Below are positions 1-6,990 of a stretch of DNA of 11,704 bases, piece after piece; positions within the stretch are counted from its first letter, which is position 1, and the number at the start of each line of letters is the position of its first letter. The DNA comes from Bacillota bacterium (lineage in GTDB: Bacteria; Bacillota; Clostridia; Oscillospirales; Ruminococcaceae). The notes under the pieces are model-generated. The model saw only the letters and a program-made list of their open reading frames with translations. It did not search any database and was not told where the DNA came from. The stretch covers positions 1 through 11,704 of the forward strand of contig JAEZQD010000068.1 in NCBI GenBank assembly GCA_023413185.1, written 5' to 3'. Both the position numbers and the translations under genes were made by a program.

Positions 1-117
1 TTGATGGTGTTTTCCTACTACACTATAACCCTTGGTGTGCTGGTTATCGCAATCGGAATCTTCGAAAACATAGTCGGCATGAATTTTACCGATTATGTTG
101 TGTCGTTAATCGGCTAG
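1..117 (+). CDS. C-terminal end of an unidentified membrane protein (5' partial)
   Basis: Frame 1 is open from the window edge to a TAG at 115-117, giving 38 residues. The segment starting FSYYTITLGVLVIAIGIF is strongly hydrophobic and looks like a terminal transmembrane helix, followed by a short tail ending in SLIG. The gene lies directly upstream of ftsK on the same strand, with 48 bases between them and no terminator-like hairpin, so the two may be co-transcribed. I do not recognise the family from this fragment. An internal ATG at codon 2 could in principle start a tiny 37-residue membrane protein, but no upstream sequence is available to judge a ribosome binding site. A truncated larger protein is the simpler reading. 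Confidence 0.5.
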   Translation: MMVFSYYTITLGVLVIAIGIFENIVGMNFTDYVVSLIG

Positions 118-165
118 CACTCGACCAAAGAGACCCAAAGTGCATATAGAACGGATGATAAAGTG

Positions 166-2652
166 ATGGCTCAAAGAAGGTCTTCGACCGGTACAGCAAA
201 GCGTTCCGCGCCCCCCAACAAAACGAATACGAAACGCGCGTCATCCGCAAAAAAACAAACATCCGCGCAGGAGCGGGAAAGCAAGCGCGCCTATGCGAAC
301 CGCCAGATGACAGCGGTGGTGACGTTTGCACTGGGCGTTTTTTTCTGTGCGCTTGTGTTTGTACAGGGGGCAAATATCTGGACGGTATTGCATAATTTTG
401 TATTCGGACTGTTTGGCAACGTAGCATATGCGGTGCCGTTTTTAACAATGCTACTTGCGGTGCTGATGGCGGTAGACGGTCGCGCATTTTCCCCGGGCGC
501 AAAGTGCTGGCAGGCGCTGCTACTTACTGTTATGATCTGCGGCGCAGTACATATCTTTTCGTCAGCTGGCACACCGCAGGGTGACAGTTTTTTTGAGCAG
601 GTGTCGTCCTTGTATACAAATGGTACTGCGCACCAAGGTGGTGGGCTATTTGGTGGGGTATTTGGGTGGACACTGTTTGAGATGTTTGGCAAAAAAAGTG
701 CCGGCATCACCATAATTTTGCTTATTGTCATGTTTTTAATGATACTGACTGGGCTTACGCTCGTTGATATCTATCGTTCGGTTGCAGCTCCTGTTAAAAA
801 ACTGGGCAGTGCATATCAAGAACGTCTCGAAGAAAAATCAAATAAGCCACGTTTTAATATTGATATCCCGCTTGATGAAGACGAAATGCCTGAGCACCCC
901 ATTACTGCCGGGCAGGTTATCTGGTCCAATGCAATGACCGATAAGGAACGCAAGGCTGCACAAAAGCAAAAGCAAAAGGAAGAAAAGCAAAAGAGCAAAA
1001 ACCTAATAGCCGAGATCAAAACCAAATCTAAGCCTGACGAATCGGTTCAGCCGCAGATCGTTGTTCTCCCGCCGCAACGCATGGATCGGCAGGAGGTTGC
1101 CAACGAGACGATGGCGTTTGAAAAGGATGTTGCCAAAACCGCGTCCTCGCCCGCGCGTCTGGTGGAGGAAGGCTATACATATCCCCCTATTATTCTGCTT
1201 GAACAGGGTAAGCCGATTGACATTACCAATATGAGCGAAGAATTGACCCAGAACGCCGAGCTGCTGGTGGACACCTTAAAAAGCTTTGGCGTTGTAACCA
1301 AGGTGCTTGCCATTTCTAGGGGGCCGTCCGTCACCCGCTATGAGCTTCAGCCCTCGGCTGGGGTGAAGATTGCGAGGATTACCAGTCTTGCGGATGATAT
1401 TGCGCTGAATCTGGCTAGTGCCGGTGTGCGAATCGAAGCGCCTATCCCAAACAAGCCGGCTGTGGGTATTGAGGTACCAAACCGCGAAGTGAGTGTTGTA
1501 AAACTGCGCGATATTATCGATTCTAACGAGTTTGTGGGCGTTAAAAGCCGACTATCCGTCGCCTTGGGGCAGGACATATCGGGCGAAAAGGTGATTGCAG
1601 ACCTTGCAAAGATGCCGCATGTGTTGGTTGCGGGTGCAACCGGCTCGGGTAAATCGGTTTGCATCAACGCGATGATTATCAGCCTTTTGTATAAATCCAC
1701 GCCCGATGAGGTTCGGTTTTTGATGGTCGACCCCAAGGTGGTGGAGCTGGGCATTTATAACGGCATCCCACATCTGCTTGTACCCGTGGTAACCGACCCC
1801 CGCAAGGCGGCGGGTGCGCTTGGCTGGGCGGTAACCGAGATGCTCAACCGTTACAAGCTGTTTGCAGACAATCAGGTAAGAGACCTGGTCGGCTATAATG
1901 AGCTTGCGTCCATCAACGACGAGATTAAGCCTTTGCCGCAGATTGTTATTATCATCGATGAGCTTGCGGACCTGATGATGGCGGCGCCCAACGAGGTTGA
2001 GGATGCAATCTGCCGTTTAGCACAGATGGCACGCGCTGCCGGAATGCACCTTGTAATTGCCACACAACGCCCCTCGGTGGATGTAATAACCGGTGTGATT
2101 AAAGCGAACATTCCAAGCCGAATTGCGTTTGCGGTATCCTCTCAGGTGGATTCCCGTACCATTCTTGATATGGGCGGCGCCGAAAAGCTGCTCGGTCGCG
2201 GCGATATGTTGTATTCTCCCGTAGGCAGCTCAAAGCCAATTCGTGTACAGGGCTGTTTTGTCAACGAAAAAGAGATTGAACGTGTCGTTTCCTACATTAA
2301 AAACGGTTCGCATGCCGATTATGACGATGAAATACTCGACGAGATTGAGAAGCAGGCGGCAAAGGAGAAGGGAGCTTCGGTTGACAGCGGAGGAGAAGAC
2401 GCGGCAGATGAACTACTGCCAAAGGCAATCGAGTGCGTGGTGGAGGCGGGGCAGGCGTCAACATCGTTGTTGCAGCGCCGCTTAAAGCTCGGCTACGCAC
2501 GTGCGGCCAGAATCATTGACGAGATGGAGCTGCGCGGCATTGTGGGTCCCTTTGAAGGAAGCAAACCGCGTCCTGTTTTAATTACTCGGCAGCAGTGGAT
2601 AGAGATGACGATGCGCGATGACGCGCCGGCGGTTCAGGAATCATTGAATTAA
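166..2652 (+). CDS. ftsK: DNA translocase FtsK/SpoIIIE family
   Basis: Membrane-anchored hexameric DNA pump that moves chromosomal DNA through the closing division or sporulation septum. Residue numbers count from the GTG at 163. The order is: a basic, Ser/Lys-rich cytoplasmic head (1-46); about four membrane helices (about 49-70, 80-104, 115-135, 179-203); a charged linker with a Lys/Gln-rich stretch near 266-293; the RecA-like motor; and a C-terminal winged-helix gamma domain (about 747-812) for reading oriented DNA motifs. The motor has Walker A GATGSGKS (491-498, Lys497) and Walker B IIIIDELADLM (Asp599, Glu600). The gamma domain shows the family-typical LLQRRLKLGYARAARIIDEM. Length (828-829 aa) is normal for the family. 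GTG163 and ATG166 are adjacent in frame; ATG166 is preferred, although the only SD-like sequence, GGAT at 153-156, is weak. Sequence alone does not separate a vegetative FtsK role from a sporulation SpoIIIE role; the ger genes show that the organism sporulates. Confidence 0.96.
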   Translation: MAQRRSSTGTAKRSAPPNKTNTKRASSAKKQTSAQERESKRAYANRQMTAVVTFALGVFFCALVFVQGANIWTVLHNFVFGLFGNVAYAVPFLTMLLAVLMAVDGRAFSPGAKCWQALLLTVMICGAVHIFSSAGTPQGDSFFEQVSSLYTNGTAHQGGGLFGGVFGWTLFEMFGKKSAGITIILLIVMFLMILTGLTLVDIYRSVAAPVKKLGSAYQERLEEKSNKPRFNIDIPLDEDEMPEHPITAGQVIWSNAMTDKERKAAQKQKQKEEKQKSKNLIAEIKTKSKPDESVQPQIVVLPPQRMDRQEVANETMAFEKDVAKTASSPARLVEEGYTYPPIILLEQGKPIDITNMSEELTQNAELLVDTLKSFGVVTKVLAISRGPSVTRYELQPSAGVKIARITSLADDIALNLASAGVRIEAPIPNKPAVGIEVPNREVSVVKLRDIIDSNEFVGVKSRLSVALGQDISGEKVIADLAKMPHVLVAGATGSGKSVCINAMIISLLYKSTPDEVRFLMVDPKVVELGIYNGIPHLLVPVVTDPRKAAGALGWAVTEMLNRYKLFADNQVRDLVGYNELASINDEIKPLPQIVIIIDELADLMMAAPNEVEDAICRLAQMARAAGMHLVIATQRPSVDVITGVIKANIPSRIAFAVSSQVDSRTILDMGGAEKLLGRGDMLYSPVGSSKPIRVQGCFVNEKEIERVVSYIKNGSHADYDDEILDEIEKQAAKEKGASVDSGGEDAADELLPKAIECVVEAGQASTSLLQRRLKLGYARAARIIDEMELRGIVGPFEGSKPRPVLITRQQWIEMTMRDDAPAVQESLN

Positions 2653-2658
2653 CCGTTT

Positions 2659-2674
2659 AGGGGGGTTCTCTTTG
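2659..2674 (+). promoter_or_regulatory. Strong ribosome binding site fixing a TTG start
   Basis: AGGGGGG at 2659-2665 lies 6 bases before the TTG at 2672. No in-frame ATG is nearby; the next Met is well inside the reading frame, just before the membrane helix. The strong SD and good spacing make TTG2672 the start of the MBL-fold gene. The site sits in the 19-base gap after the ftsK stop, which fits translation from a shared transcript. Confidence 0.8.
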
Positions 2675-3700
2675 GCGAAAAAGACACAAAGCGCACAACT
2701 GTTTCGTTCTTTTATGAAAAGCAAGGCGGCTATCCCCGCTGCAATCCTTGTGGTGTTGCTTGCGGTATTGCTTACGCTTTCAAGCCTGTCGGTGTTGCCG
2801 TTTGCGTTCCCCACATGGGGGAATGCGTATGAGCTGATAGCTGGCGAGCCGCTGGAAGCAACCCCCGTGGCGGCACCTGCCGAGATACCGCAACAAGCGC
2901 AGCAGGAAAACCCACCCCCCTCAATGCTAAACGGCGAGCAGATGTCGGTGTATATCATCGATGTTGGGCAGGGAAGTGCGACCCTGTTTACAACGGGAAG
3001 TCATTCCATCCTCATTGACGCGGGGGAAAACGGCAAGGGGCAGGCGGTTTTGGATGTACTATCGGCTCTTGGAATTACCCATCTTGATACGATGATTGGC
3101 ACACACCCCCATTCCGACCATATTGGCGGAATGGACGAGGTGCTGAAGTCGATAACCGTAGACACCGTTATCATGCCGAAGGTTCCTGACAAAATTGTGC
3201 CCACCACAAAAACATATGAGAGTGTTCTTTCCGTTTTGGCGGATAAAAACATAAAAACCATAGCGGCTGCGCCGGGTAAAAGCTATGCGATCGGCGCTAT
3301 GAAGCTTGATATTTTTGGTCCTGCCGATGAATTTGACGACCTAAACAATGTTTCGGTAATCAGCAAGGTTACGTTTGGGAATGTGCGGGTATTGGTTTCA
3401 GGCGATGCGGAAAAGACGGCGGAGCACGCTGTGCTGGATGCGGGATACAACCTTGCCGCCGATCTTTATGTAGTAGGGCACCACGGTAGCACCACCTCAT
3501 CCGGCAAGGGGTTTCTTGACGCCATACAACCAAGATATGGCGCGATTTCCTGCGGGCTTGACAACGATTACGGTCATCCCCATACCGAGATACTGCAGGC
3601 GTTTGAAGACCGCGGTGTCTCGATTCACAGAACCGATTTAAACGGAATGATTACATACACCACTGACGGTACAAACATAACCGTCAAGACCGAAAGGTGA
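2672..3700 (+). CDS. Exported or membrane-anchored ComEC/Rec2-like MBL-fold hydrolase
   Basis: This 342-residue protein has a basic N-terminus, one hydrophobic segment (about residues 19-45; signal anchor or signal peptide), a Pro/Ala/Gln-rich spacer (about 60-85) and a metallo-beta-lactamase domain from about residue 90. The domain opens with MSVYIIDVGQGSATLF. The metal-binding signature is T-H-P-H-S-D-H (His145, His147, Asp149, His150), followed by VSGDAE (Asp245), VGHHGS (His270, His271) and NDYGHPH (His302). This pattern matches the C-terminal MBL domain of ComEC/Rec2, a putative DNA nuclease in DNA uptake, but the ComEC channel is absent, so this is a stand-alone version acting outside the membrane. 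The substrate is not shown by the sequence; nucleic acid, another phosphodiester or another ester are all possible. It lies 19 bases after ftsK and is followed at once by a DUF3006 gene. All visible metal ligands are intact, so an active enzyme is expected. Confidence 0.88.
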   Translation: MAKKTQSAQLFRSFMKSKAAIPAAILVVLLAVLLTLSSLSVLPFAFPTWGNAYELIAGEPLEATPVAAPAEIPQQAQQENPPPSMLNGEQMSVYIIDVGQGSATLFTTGSHSILIDAGENGKGQAVLDVLSALGITHLDTMIGTHPHSDHIGGMDEVLKSITVDTVIMPKVPDKIVPTTKTYESVLSVLADKNIKTIAAAPGKSYAIGAMKLDIFGPADEFDDLNNVSVISKVTFGNVRVLVSGDAEKTAEHAVLDAGYNLAADLYVVGHHGSTTSSGKGFLDAIQPRYGAISCGLDNDYGHPHTEILQAFEDRGVSIHRTDLNGMITYTTDGTNITVKTER

Positions 3701-3705
3701 GTGCG

Positions 3706-3942
3706 ATGGATACGGAGTATCGGTTGGTGAGCATCGAGAGAATTGTTGATGACATCGTCCTTTGTGAAGATGATAACCGACAGACGCTGAAGCTGCCACG
3801 CAAACTACTGCCCGAAGCTGCAAGGGAAGGGGACTGCCTTCGCCTCTACAATGACAAGCGGGTCGAGGTTGACCTAGAGCAAACCGAACAACGCAAACAG
3901 CGCATCCGATTGCTGCAAAACCGGCTATTCCGCCAGGAATAA
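3706..3942 (+). CDS. Small DUF3006-family protein
   Basis: A 78-residue acidic/basic protein starting MDTEYRLVSIERI, with VDDIVLCEDDNRQTLKLPRKLLPEAAREGDCLRLY, the typical layout of DUF3006: a small all-beta-like fold with an 'aren't-you-an-activity-tag' pattern of ER-IVDDIVLCED and GD near the end, then a charged Glu/Arg-rich C-terminal helix. Its function is unknown. Genes of this family commonly sit beside stand-alone MBL/ComEC-like genes, as here, which suggests a partner or accessory role; that link is an inference. ATG3706 is preferred because AGGTGA (3695-3700) stands 5 bases before it. An in-frame GTG at 3697 overlapping the MBL stop (GTGA) would add three residues. No signal peptide or membrane helix is present, so unlike the upstream product it should be cytoplasmic. 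Confidence 0.8.
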   Translation: MDTEYRLVSIERIVDDIVLCEDDNRQTLKLPRKLLPEAAREGDCLRLYNDKRVEVDLEQTEQRKQRIRLLQNRLFRQE

Positions 3943-3981
3943 CCTAAGCAGTCTTCAATCAGCTTTGAAGGTTAACCAAAG

Positions 3982-4010
3982 GCCCGCCGTTGTCTGGGGC
4001 GGGCTTTTTT
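3982..4010 (+). terminator. Rho-independent terminator after the ftsK-MBL-DUF3006 unit
   Basis: GCCCGCC (3982-3988) pairs perfectly with GGCGGGC (3998-4004) across a 9-base loop, and a run of six T follows (4005-4010). It lies 39 bases after the DUF3006 stop codon and ends the plus-strand cluster that starts with ftsK. Confidence 0.92.
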
Positions 4011-4050
4011 GCGCACAATCTGCGCGTTCGAACAATATAGGGAGTAATAA

Positions 4051-4770
4051 ATGGCAAGAATGATAAAAACGGGCATAGGCAATACCGTGAAGAACAACTA
4101 TCACAAATGCGCCGTGCGCATCGGTCTATACGTATTTGCTGCGCTATTGGGGGCATCCCTTGTGTACTTTACTTACGCAGTTAGCCTGGTATTGTTGCTG
4201 CCGCTTCTGTTAATAAAAAGAGAGCGAACCAAAATGCTTCTACTCAAACACGGAATAGCAGGAGAGCTTGCGACAACCAAGGTATTAAAGCGCCTGCCTT
4301 TTCGGTATTATGTTTGTCCCGATGTTGTGATAACAAACGCAGGCCATAAGTCGCAGATGGATCATGTCGTTGTGGGACCAAACGGCGTTTTTGTGGTCGA
4401 GACAAAAAACCACATGGGCGTAATCAGGGGGGATGACACTGACCATGCGGTACTGCAAAAGAGAAAGACCGTTTCGGGCTCCCATTATGCGCGCAGATTT
4501 TATAGTCCGATGAGGCAGGTGCAGACGCATACTCGTGTAGTTGCCCGATTGCTAAAACAAAACGGGTTCGATATTGCAGTGCGGGGGATTGTATATTTTT
4601 CTCATCCCAAAACCAAGGTGCGGGTTTACAGCGAGGATACACCAGTCTTTGCTGCAAGAAGAGGCGGCAGACGTAAGCTGCTACGCTTCATCAAACACAG
4701 CAGATGTGTCGAGCGCATTTCACAACAGGAATGCAAAATAATCGCACGGTTAATTGCAAATCATAGATAG
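4051..4770 (+). CDS. Membrane-anchored NERD-domain (nuclease-related) protein
   Basis: A 239-residue protein with a basic N-terminus, a hydrophobic hairpin or one to two membrane helices (about residues 22-55), and then a NERD domain. NERD is a predicted nuclease-like domain related to the PD-(D/E)XK fold. Visible motifs are GIAGE (Glu72), SQMDHVVVGPNGVFVVETKNHMG with Asp104 and the E117-x-K119 pair, and SPMRQVQTH (about 152-160), in the family's usual order. The putative active-site residues are all present, so catalytic activity is possible, but the substrate is not known for most NERD proteins. GGGAG at 4040-4044 precedes ATG4051 by 6 bases and supports the start. The gene stands alone: a terminator lies 40 bases before it and a promoter for the next operon overlaps its end. 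The C-terminal part after residue 165 is basic, which would suit nucleic-acid contact; that is inference. Confidence 0.85.
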   Translation: MARMIKTGIGNTVKNNYHKCAVRIGLYVFAALLGASLVYFTYAVSLVLLLPLLLIKRERTKMLLLKHGIAGELATTKVLKRLPFRYYVCPDVVITNAGHKSQMDHVVVGPNGVFVVETKNHMGVIRGDDTDHAVLQKRKTVSGSHYARRFYSPMRQVQTHTRVVARLLKQNGFDIAVRGIVYFSHPKTKVRVYSEDTPVFAARRGGRRKLLRFIKHSRCVERISQQECKIIARLIANHR

Positions 4771-4782
4771 TGTTGGTATAAT
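4754..4782 (+). promoter_or_regulatory. Predicted sigma-A promoter for the nicotinamide salvage operon
   Basis: TTGCAA (4754-4759) and a perfect TATAAT (4777-4782) are separated by 17 bases, and TGG just before the -10 gives an extended -10 (TGnTATAAT). The promoter overlaps the last codons of the NERD gene and lies about 30 bases upstream of the nicotinamidase start. This is the best housekeeping-type promoter in the window. No operator repeat for an NAD-responsive repressor is evident around it. Confidence 0.72.
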
Positions 4783-4813
4783 TACTATCATCGACAAATA
4801 CGGGAGTGGTTGA

Positions 4814-5464
4814 ATGTCAAAGCCATATATTAAATCGTTTGAGGATATGCAGGCGAGGATTTGCTGCCTGCCCACGGTTGATTTGGCGTCATTTGATGCG
4901 TCTGAAACACTGGCAATCAGTGTTGACCTGAACAACGGGTTTGCGAAAAAGGGCGCATTGTACTCTCCTCGGGTAGAAGCGTTAATACCCAAAACAGTTC
5001 GCTTTGCACAAAATTGCAAGCAGCTCGGTGTTCGATTGGTTGCACTGACGGATTGCCACAACCACGCTTCTCCGGAGTTTACCGGCTTTCCACCCCATTG
5101 TGTTGAGGGAACAGACGAGCCCCTCGTAGTAGAGGAGATAAGGGAGCTAGCAGACAGTATTATCACGAAAAACTCAACCAACGGGTTTTATAGACTGATG
5201 GAGCACGGTCTTGTGGCACCGTACAAAAACTTCATCATTACCGGCTGCTGTACCGATATCTGCATCTATCTGCTTGCCACAGCAATAAAGACGTGGTTTA
5301 ATGAACAAAACACGGATTGCAGGGTGGTTGTGCCCGTCTCTATGGTAGAAACCTATGACGCACCCGCTCATGATGCCGTGCTGTTGAACACTGCTTTCTT
5401 GTGCAGTATGCTAAGCGGCGGCATAGAAGTGGTTAGCGACATATCTTTACAGCAGGGGAAGTAG
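4814..5464 (+). CDS. pncA: Nicotinamidase-type cysteine hydrolase (isochorismatase superfamily)
   Basis: Predicted to deamidate nicotinamide to nicotinic acid and ammonia in the cytoplasm. The 216-residue protein shows a superfamily Asp-Lys-Cys catalytic set: Asp38 in SVDLNNGF, Lys119 in IITKNSTNGF, and Cys150 in ITGCCTDICI. The likely metal-site residues of nicotinamidases also appear: Asp80 and His82 in TDCHNH, and His95 in FPPHCVEGT, a very typical nicotinamidase block. The assignment over other isochorismatase-like hydrolases rests on that block and on the next gene, nicotinate phosphoribosyltransferase, which uses the expected product and starts only 4 bases after this stop. GGGAG (4802-4806) is 7 bases before ATG4814. 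The loop between His82 and His95 is short compared with the Mycobacterium PncA as I recall it. It is rich in cysteine (two adjacent at 145-146 before the catalytic motif). Confidence 0.87.
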   Translation: MSKPYIKSFEDMQARICCLPTVDLASFDASETLAISVDLNNGFAKKGALYSPRVEALIPKTVRFAQNCKQLGVRLVALTDCHNHASPEFTGFPPHCVEGTDEPLVVEEIRELADSIITKNSTNGFYRLMEHGLVAPYKNFIITGCCTDICIYLLATAIKTWFNEQNTDCRVVVPVSMVETYDAPAHDAVLLNTAFLCSMLSGGIEVVSDISLQQGK

Positions 5465-5468
5465 TAAT

Positions 5469-6932
5469 ATGAAAACAAAATGGGCGCAGCAGCGCAACCT
5501 GACCATGTTGGCGGATTTCTATGAGCTGACCATGGCAAACGGCTATCTGCAAAACGGTTTGCGAGATAAGATAGCGGTGTTTGACATGTTTTTTAGGGAT
5601 GTCCCAAACAAGGCGGGGTTTGCAATCTTTGCAGGGTTGCAACAGGTAATAGATTATATAACCAATCTCAAGTTCACGAAGGAGGATATTGACTATCTTC
5701 GCGAGAAAAACCTGTTTTGCGATGAGTTTTTAAACTATCTTTCGGACTTTGATTTTTGCTGTGACGTTTGGTCGATGGAAGAGGGAACGCCGATCTTCCC
5801 GAACGAGCCGGTTTTGACCGTTCGCGGACCCGTCATTCAGGCTCAGCTGCTTGAAACCATGATCCTTTTGACCGTCAATTTTCAGTCCCTTATCGCAACC
5901 AAAGCCAACCGAATCGTACGCGCCGCTCAGGGTAAAAAGGTGTTGGAATTTGGCTCGCGTCGTGCGCAGAGCAGCGACGCAGCAATCCTTGGTGCGCGCG
6001 CGGCGTATATCGGCGGGTGCCATGGAACCTCCTGCACCATTGCCGATCGGGTTTACTCCATCCCTGCATCCGGCACGATGGCGCACAGCTGGGTGCAGAT
6101 GTTTGACAATGAGTATGACGCGTTTAAGCGATATGCTACCATCTATCCTGACAGCTGCGTTTTGCTGGTGGATACCTTTAACGTGCTGAAATCAGGGATA
6201 CCCAACGCCATACGTGTGTTTGATGAGTTTGTTACACCAAAAGGGCACCGTCCGCTCGGCGTACGAATTGACAGCGGCGACATTGCATACCTCTCGAAAC
6301 GCGCCCGTAGGATGCTGGATGACGCGGGATACCCTGACGTGGAGATCATAGCGTCCAACTCCTTGGATGAATACATTATTCGCGATTTGTTTTTGCAGGG
6401 TGCTCGGGTAGACAGCTTTGGTGTTGGCGAAAACCTAATCACCTCAAAAAGCGACCCGGTATTCGGCGGCGTGTTCAAGCTGGTCGCGGTGCAAAACGAC
6501 GACGGCTCATATATGCCCAAAATAAAGATTAGTGAGAGCATAGAAAAGGTAACAACTCCGCACTTTAAAGAGGTGTACCGATTGTTTTCTAAGGAGTCCG
6601 GCATGGCTGTTGCGGATTATATCGCCATAAAAGGGGAAGAGTTGCGCGTCGATAACGGGTTGACCATCTTTGACCCGGTTGAGGTATGGAAGAAGAAATA
6701 CCTTTCTAATATTGAAGCAAGACCAATGCTTAAACAGATCTTCTTGGGCGGAAAGCTTGTTTATCAGTCGCCAGAACTATCAAAGATAAGAGATTATTGC
6801 TTAGAGCAGGTGGATCTTTTATGGGACGAAGTGAAGCGCTTTGAAAACCCGCACCGCTATTATGTGGATTTGTCGTTCCGTCTATGGGATGTAAAGAATA
6901 CGCTGTTGTCGAGCTACATGTCAAAATATTAA
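5469..6932 (+). CDS. pncB: Nicotinate phosphoribosyltransferase
   Basis: Converts nicotinic acid and PRPP, with ATP hydrolysis in this family, to nicotinate mononucleotide, the entry step of the Preiss-Handler NAD salvage route. At 487 residues it has the length of the longer bacterial NAPRTase type. Recognisable blocks in order are LADFYELTMANGYL (14-27), FGSRRAQSSDAA (161-172), IGGCHGTSC (181-189), SGTMAHSW (201-208, with His206 in the position of the histidine that is phosphorylated in studied NAPRTases), LLVDTFNVL (232-240), GVRIDSGDIAYLS (264-276), ASNSLDEY (295-302) and FGVGENLIT (317-325). It follows pncA after 4 bases; AGGGGAA (5454-5460) gives a well-spaced SD before ATG5469. Co-transcription from the promoter at 4754 is expected. 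A perfect hairpin lies just after the stop. The gene appears complete and intact. Confidence 0.96.
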   Translation: MKTKWAQQRNLTMLADFYELTMANGYLQNGLRDKIAVFDMFFRDVPNKAGFAIFAGLQQVIDYITNLKFTKEDIDYLREKNLFCDEFLNYLSDFDFCCDVWSMEEGTPIFPNEPVLTVRGPVIQAQLLETMILLTVNFQSLIATKANRIVRAAQGKKVLEFGSRRAQSSDAAILGARAAYIGGCHGTSCTIADRVYSIPASGTMAHSWVQMFDNEYDAFKRYATIYPDSCVLLVDTFNVLKSGIPNAIRVFDEFVTPKGHRPLGVRIDSGDIAYLSKRARRMLDDAGYPDVEIIASNSLDEYIIRDLFLQGARVDSFGVGENLITSKSDPVFGGVFKLVAVQNDDGSYMPKIKISESIEKVTTPHFKEVYRLFSKESGMAVADYIAIKGEELRVDNGLTIFDPVEVWKKKYLSNIEARPMLKQIFLGGKLVYQSPELSKIRDYCLEQVDLLWDEVKRFENPHRYYVDLSFRLWDVKNTLLSSYMSKY

Positions 6933-6941
6933 AAATTAGAA

Positions 6942-6975
6942 TAACGCGCCGGAACCAGTTGGTTCCGGCGCGTTA
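6942..6975. terminator. Bidirectional hairpin terminator between convergent pncB and gerC
   Basis: TAACGCGCCGGAACC (6942-6956) and its exact complement (6961-6975) form a perfect 15-bp stem with an AGTT loop. It lies 9 bases after the pncB stop and 15 bases beyond the gerC stop. The T tract is weak on the plus strand (ATGCTTTG) and better but offset on the minus strand (TTCTAATTTTT), so it could stop transcription from both sides, or protect 3' ends. Confidence 0.8.
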
Positions 6976-6990
6976 ATGCTTTGATAACAC

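Noticed and set aside
127..150. Possible ftsK promoter: TCGACC at 121-126 and TATAGA at 145-150 with an 18-base spacer
   Set aside because: Both boxes match the consensus in only four of six positions and the first overlaps the end of the upstream gene region; too weak to list as a feature.
2243..2485. Open frame inside ftsK on the plus strand (80 codons)
   Set aside because: It lies entirely within the well-supported FtsK coding frame over its conserved motor end and gamma domain; composition is Arg-rich as expected for an out-of-frame reading.
3940..3974. Interrupted inverted repeat (CTTCAA at 3953-3958 with TTGAAG at 3965-3970, plus TAACC/GGTTA outer arms) before the terminator
   Set aside because: The outer arms are offset by an unpaired 8-base bulge and the stem is short; the GC-rich hairpin just after it explains termination.
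4011..4025. Short hairpin GCGCA-CAATC-TGCGC upstream of the NERD gene
   Set aside because: A 5-bp stem with a 5-base loop is likely chance; no T tract and no recognised operator.
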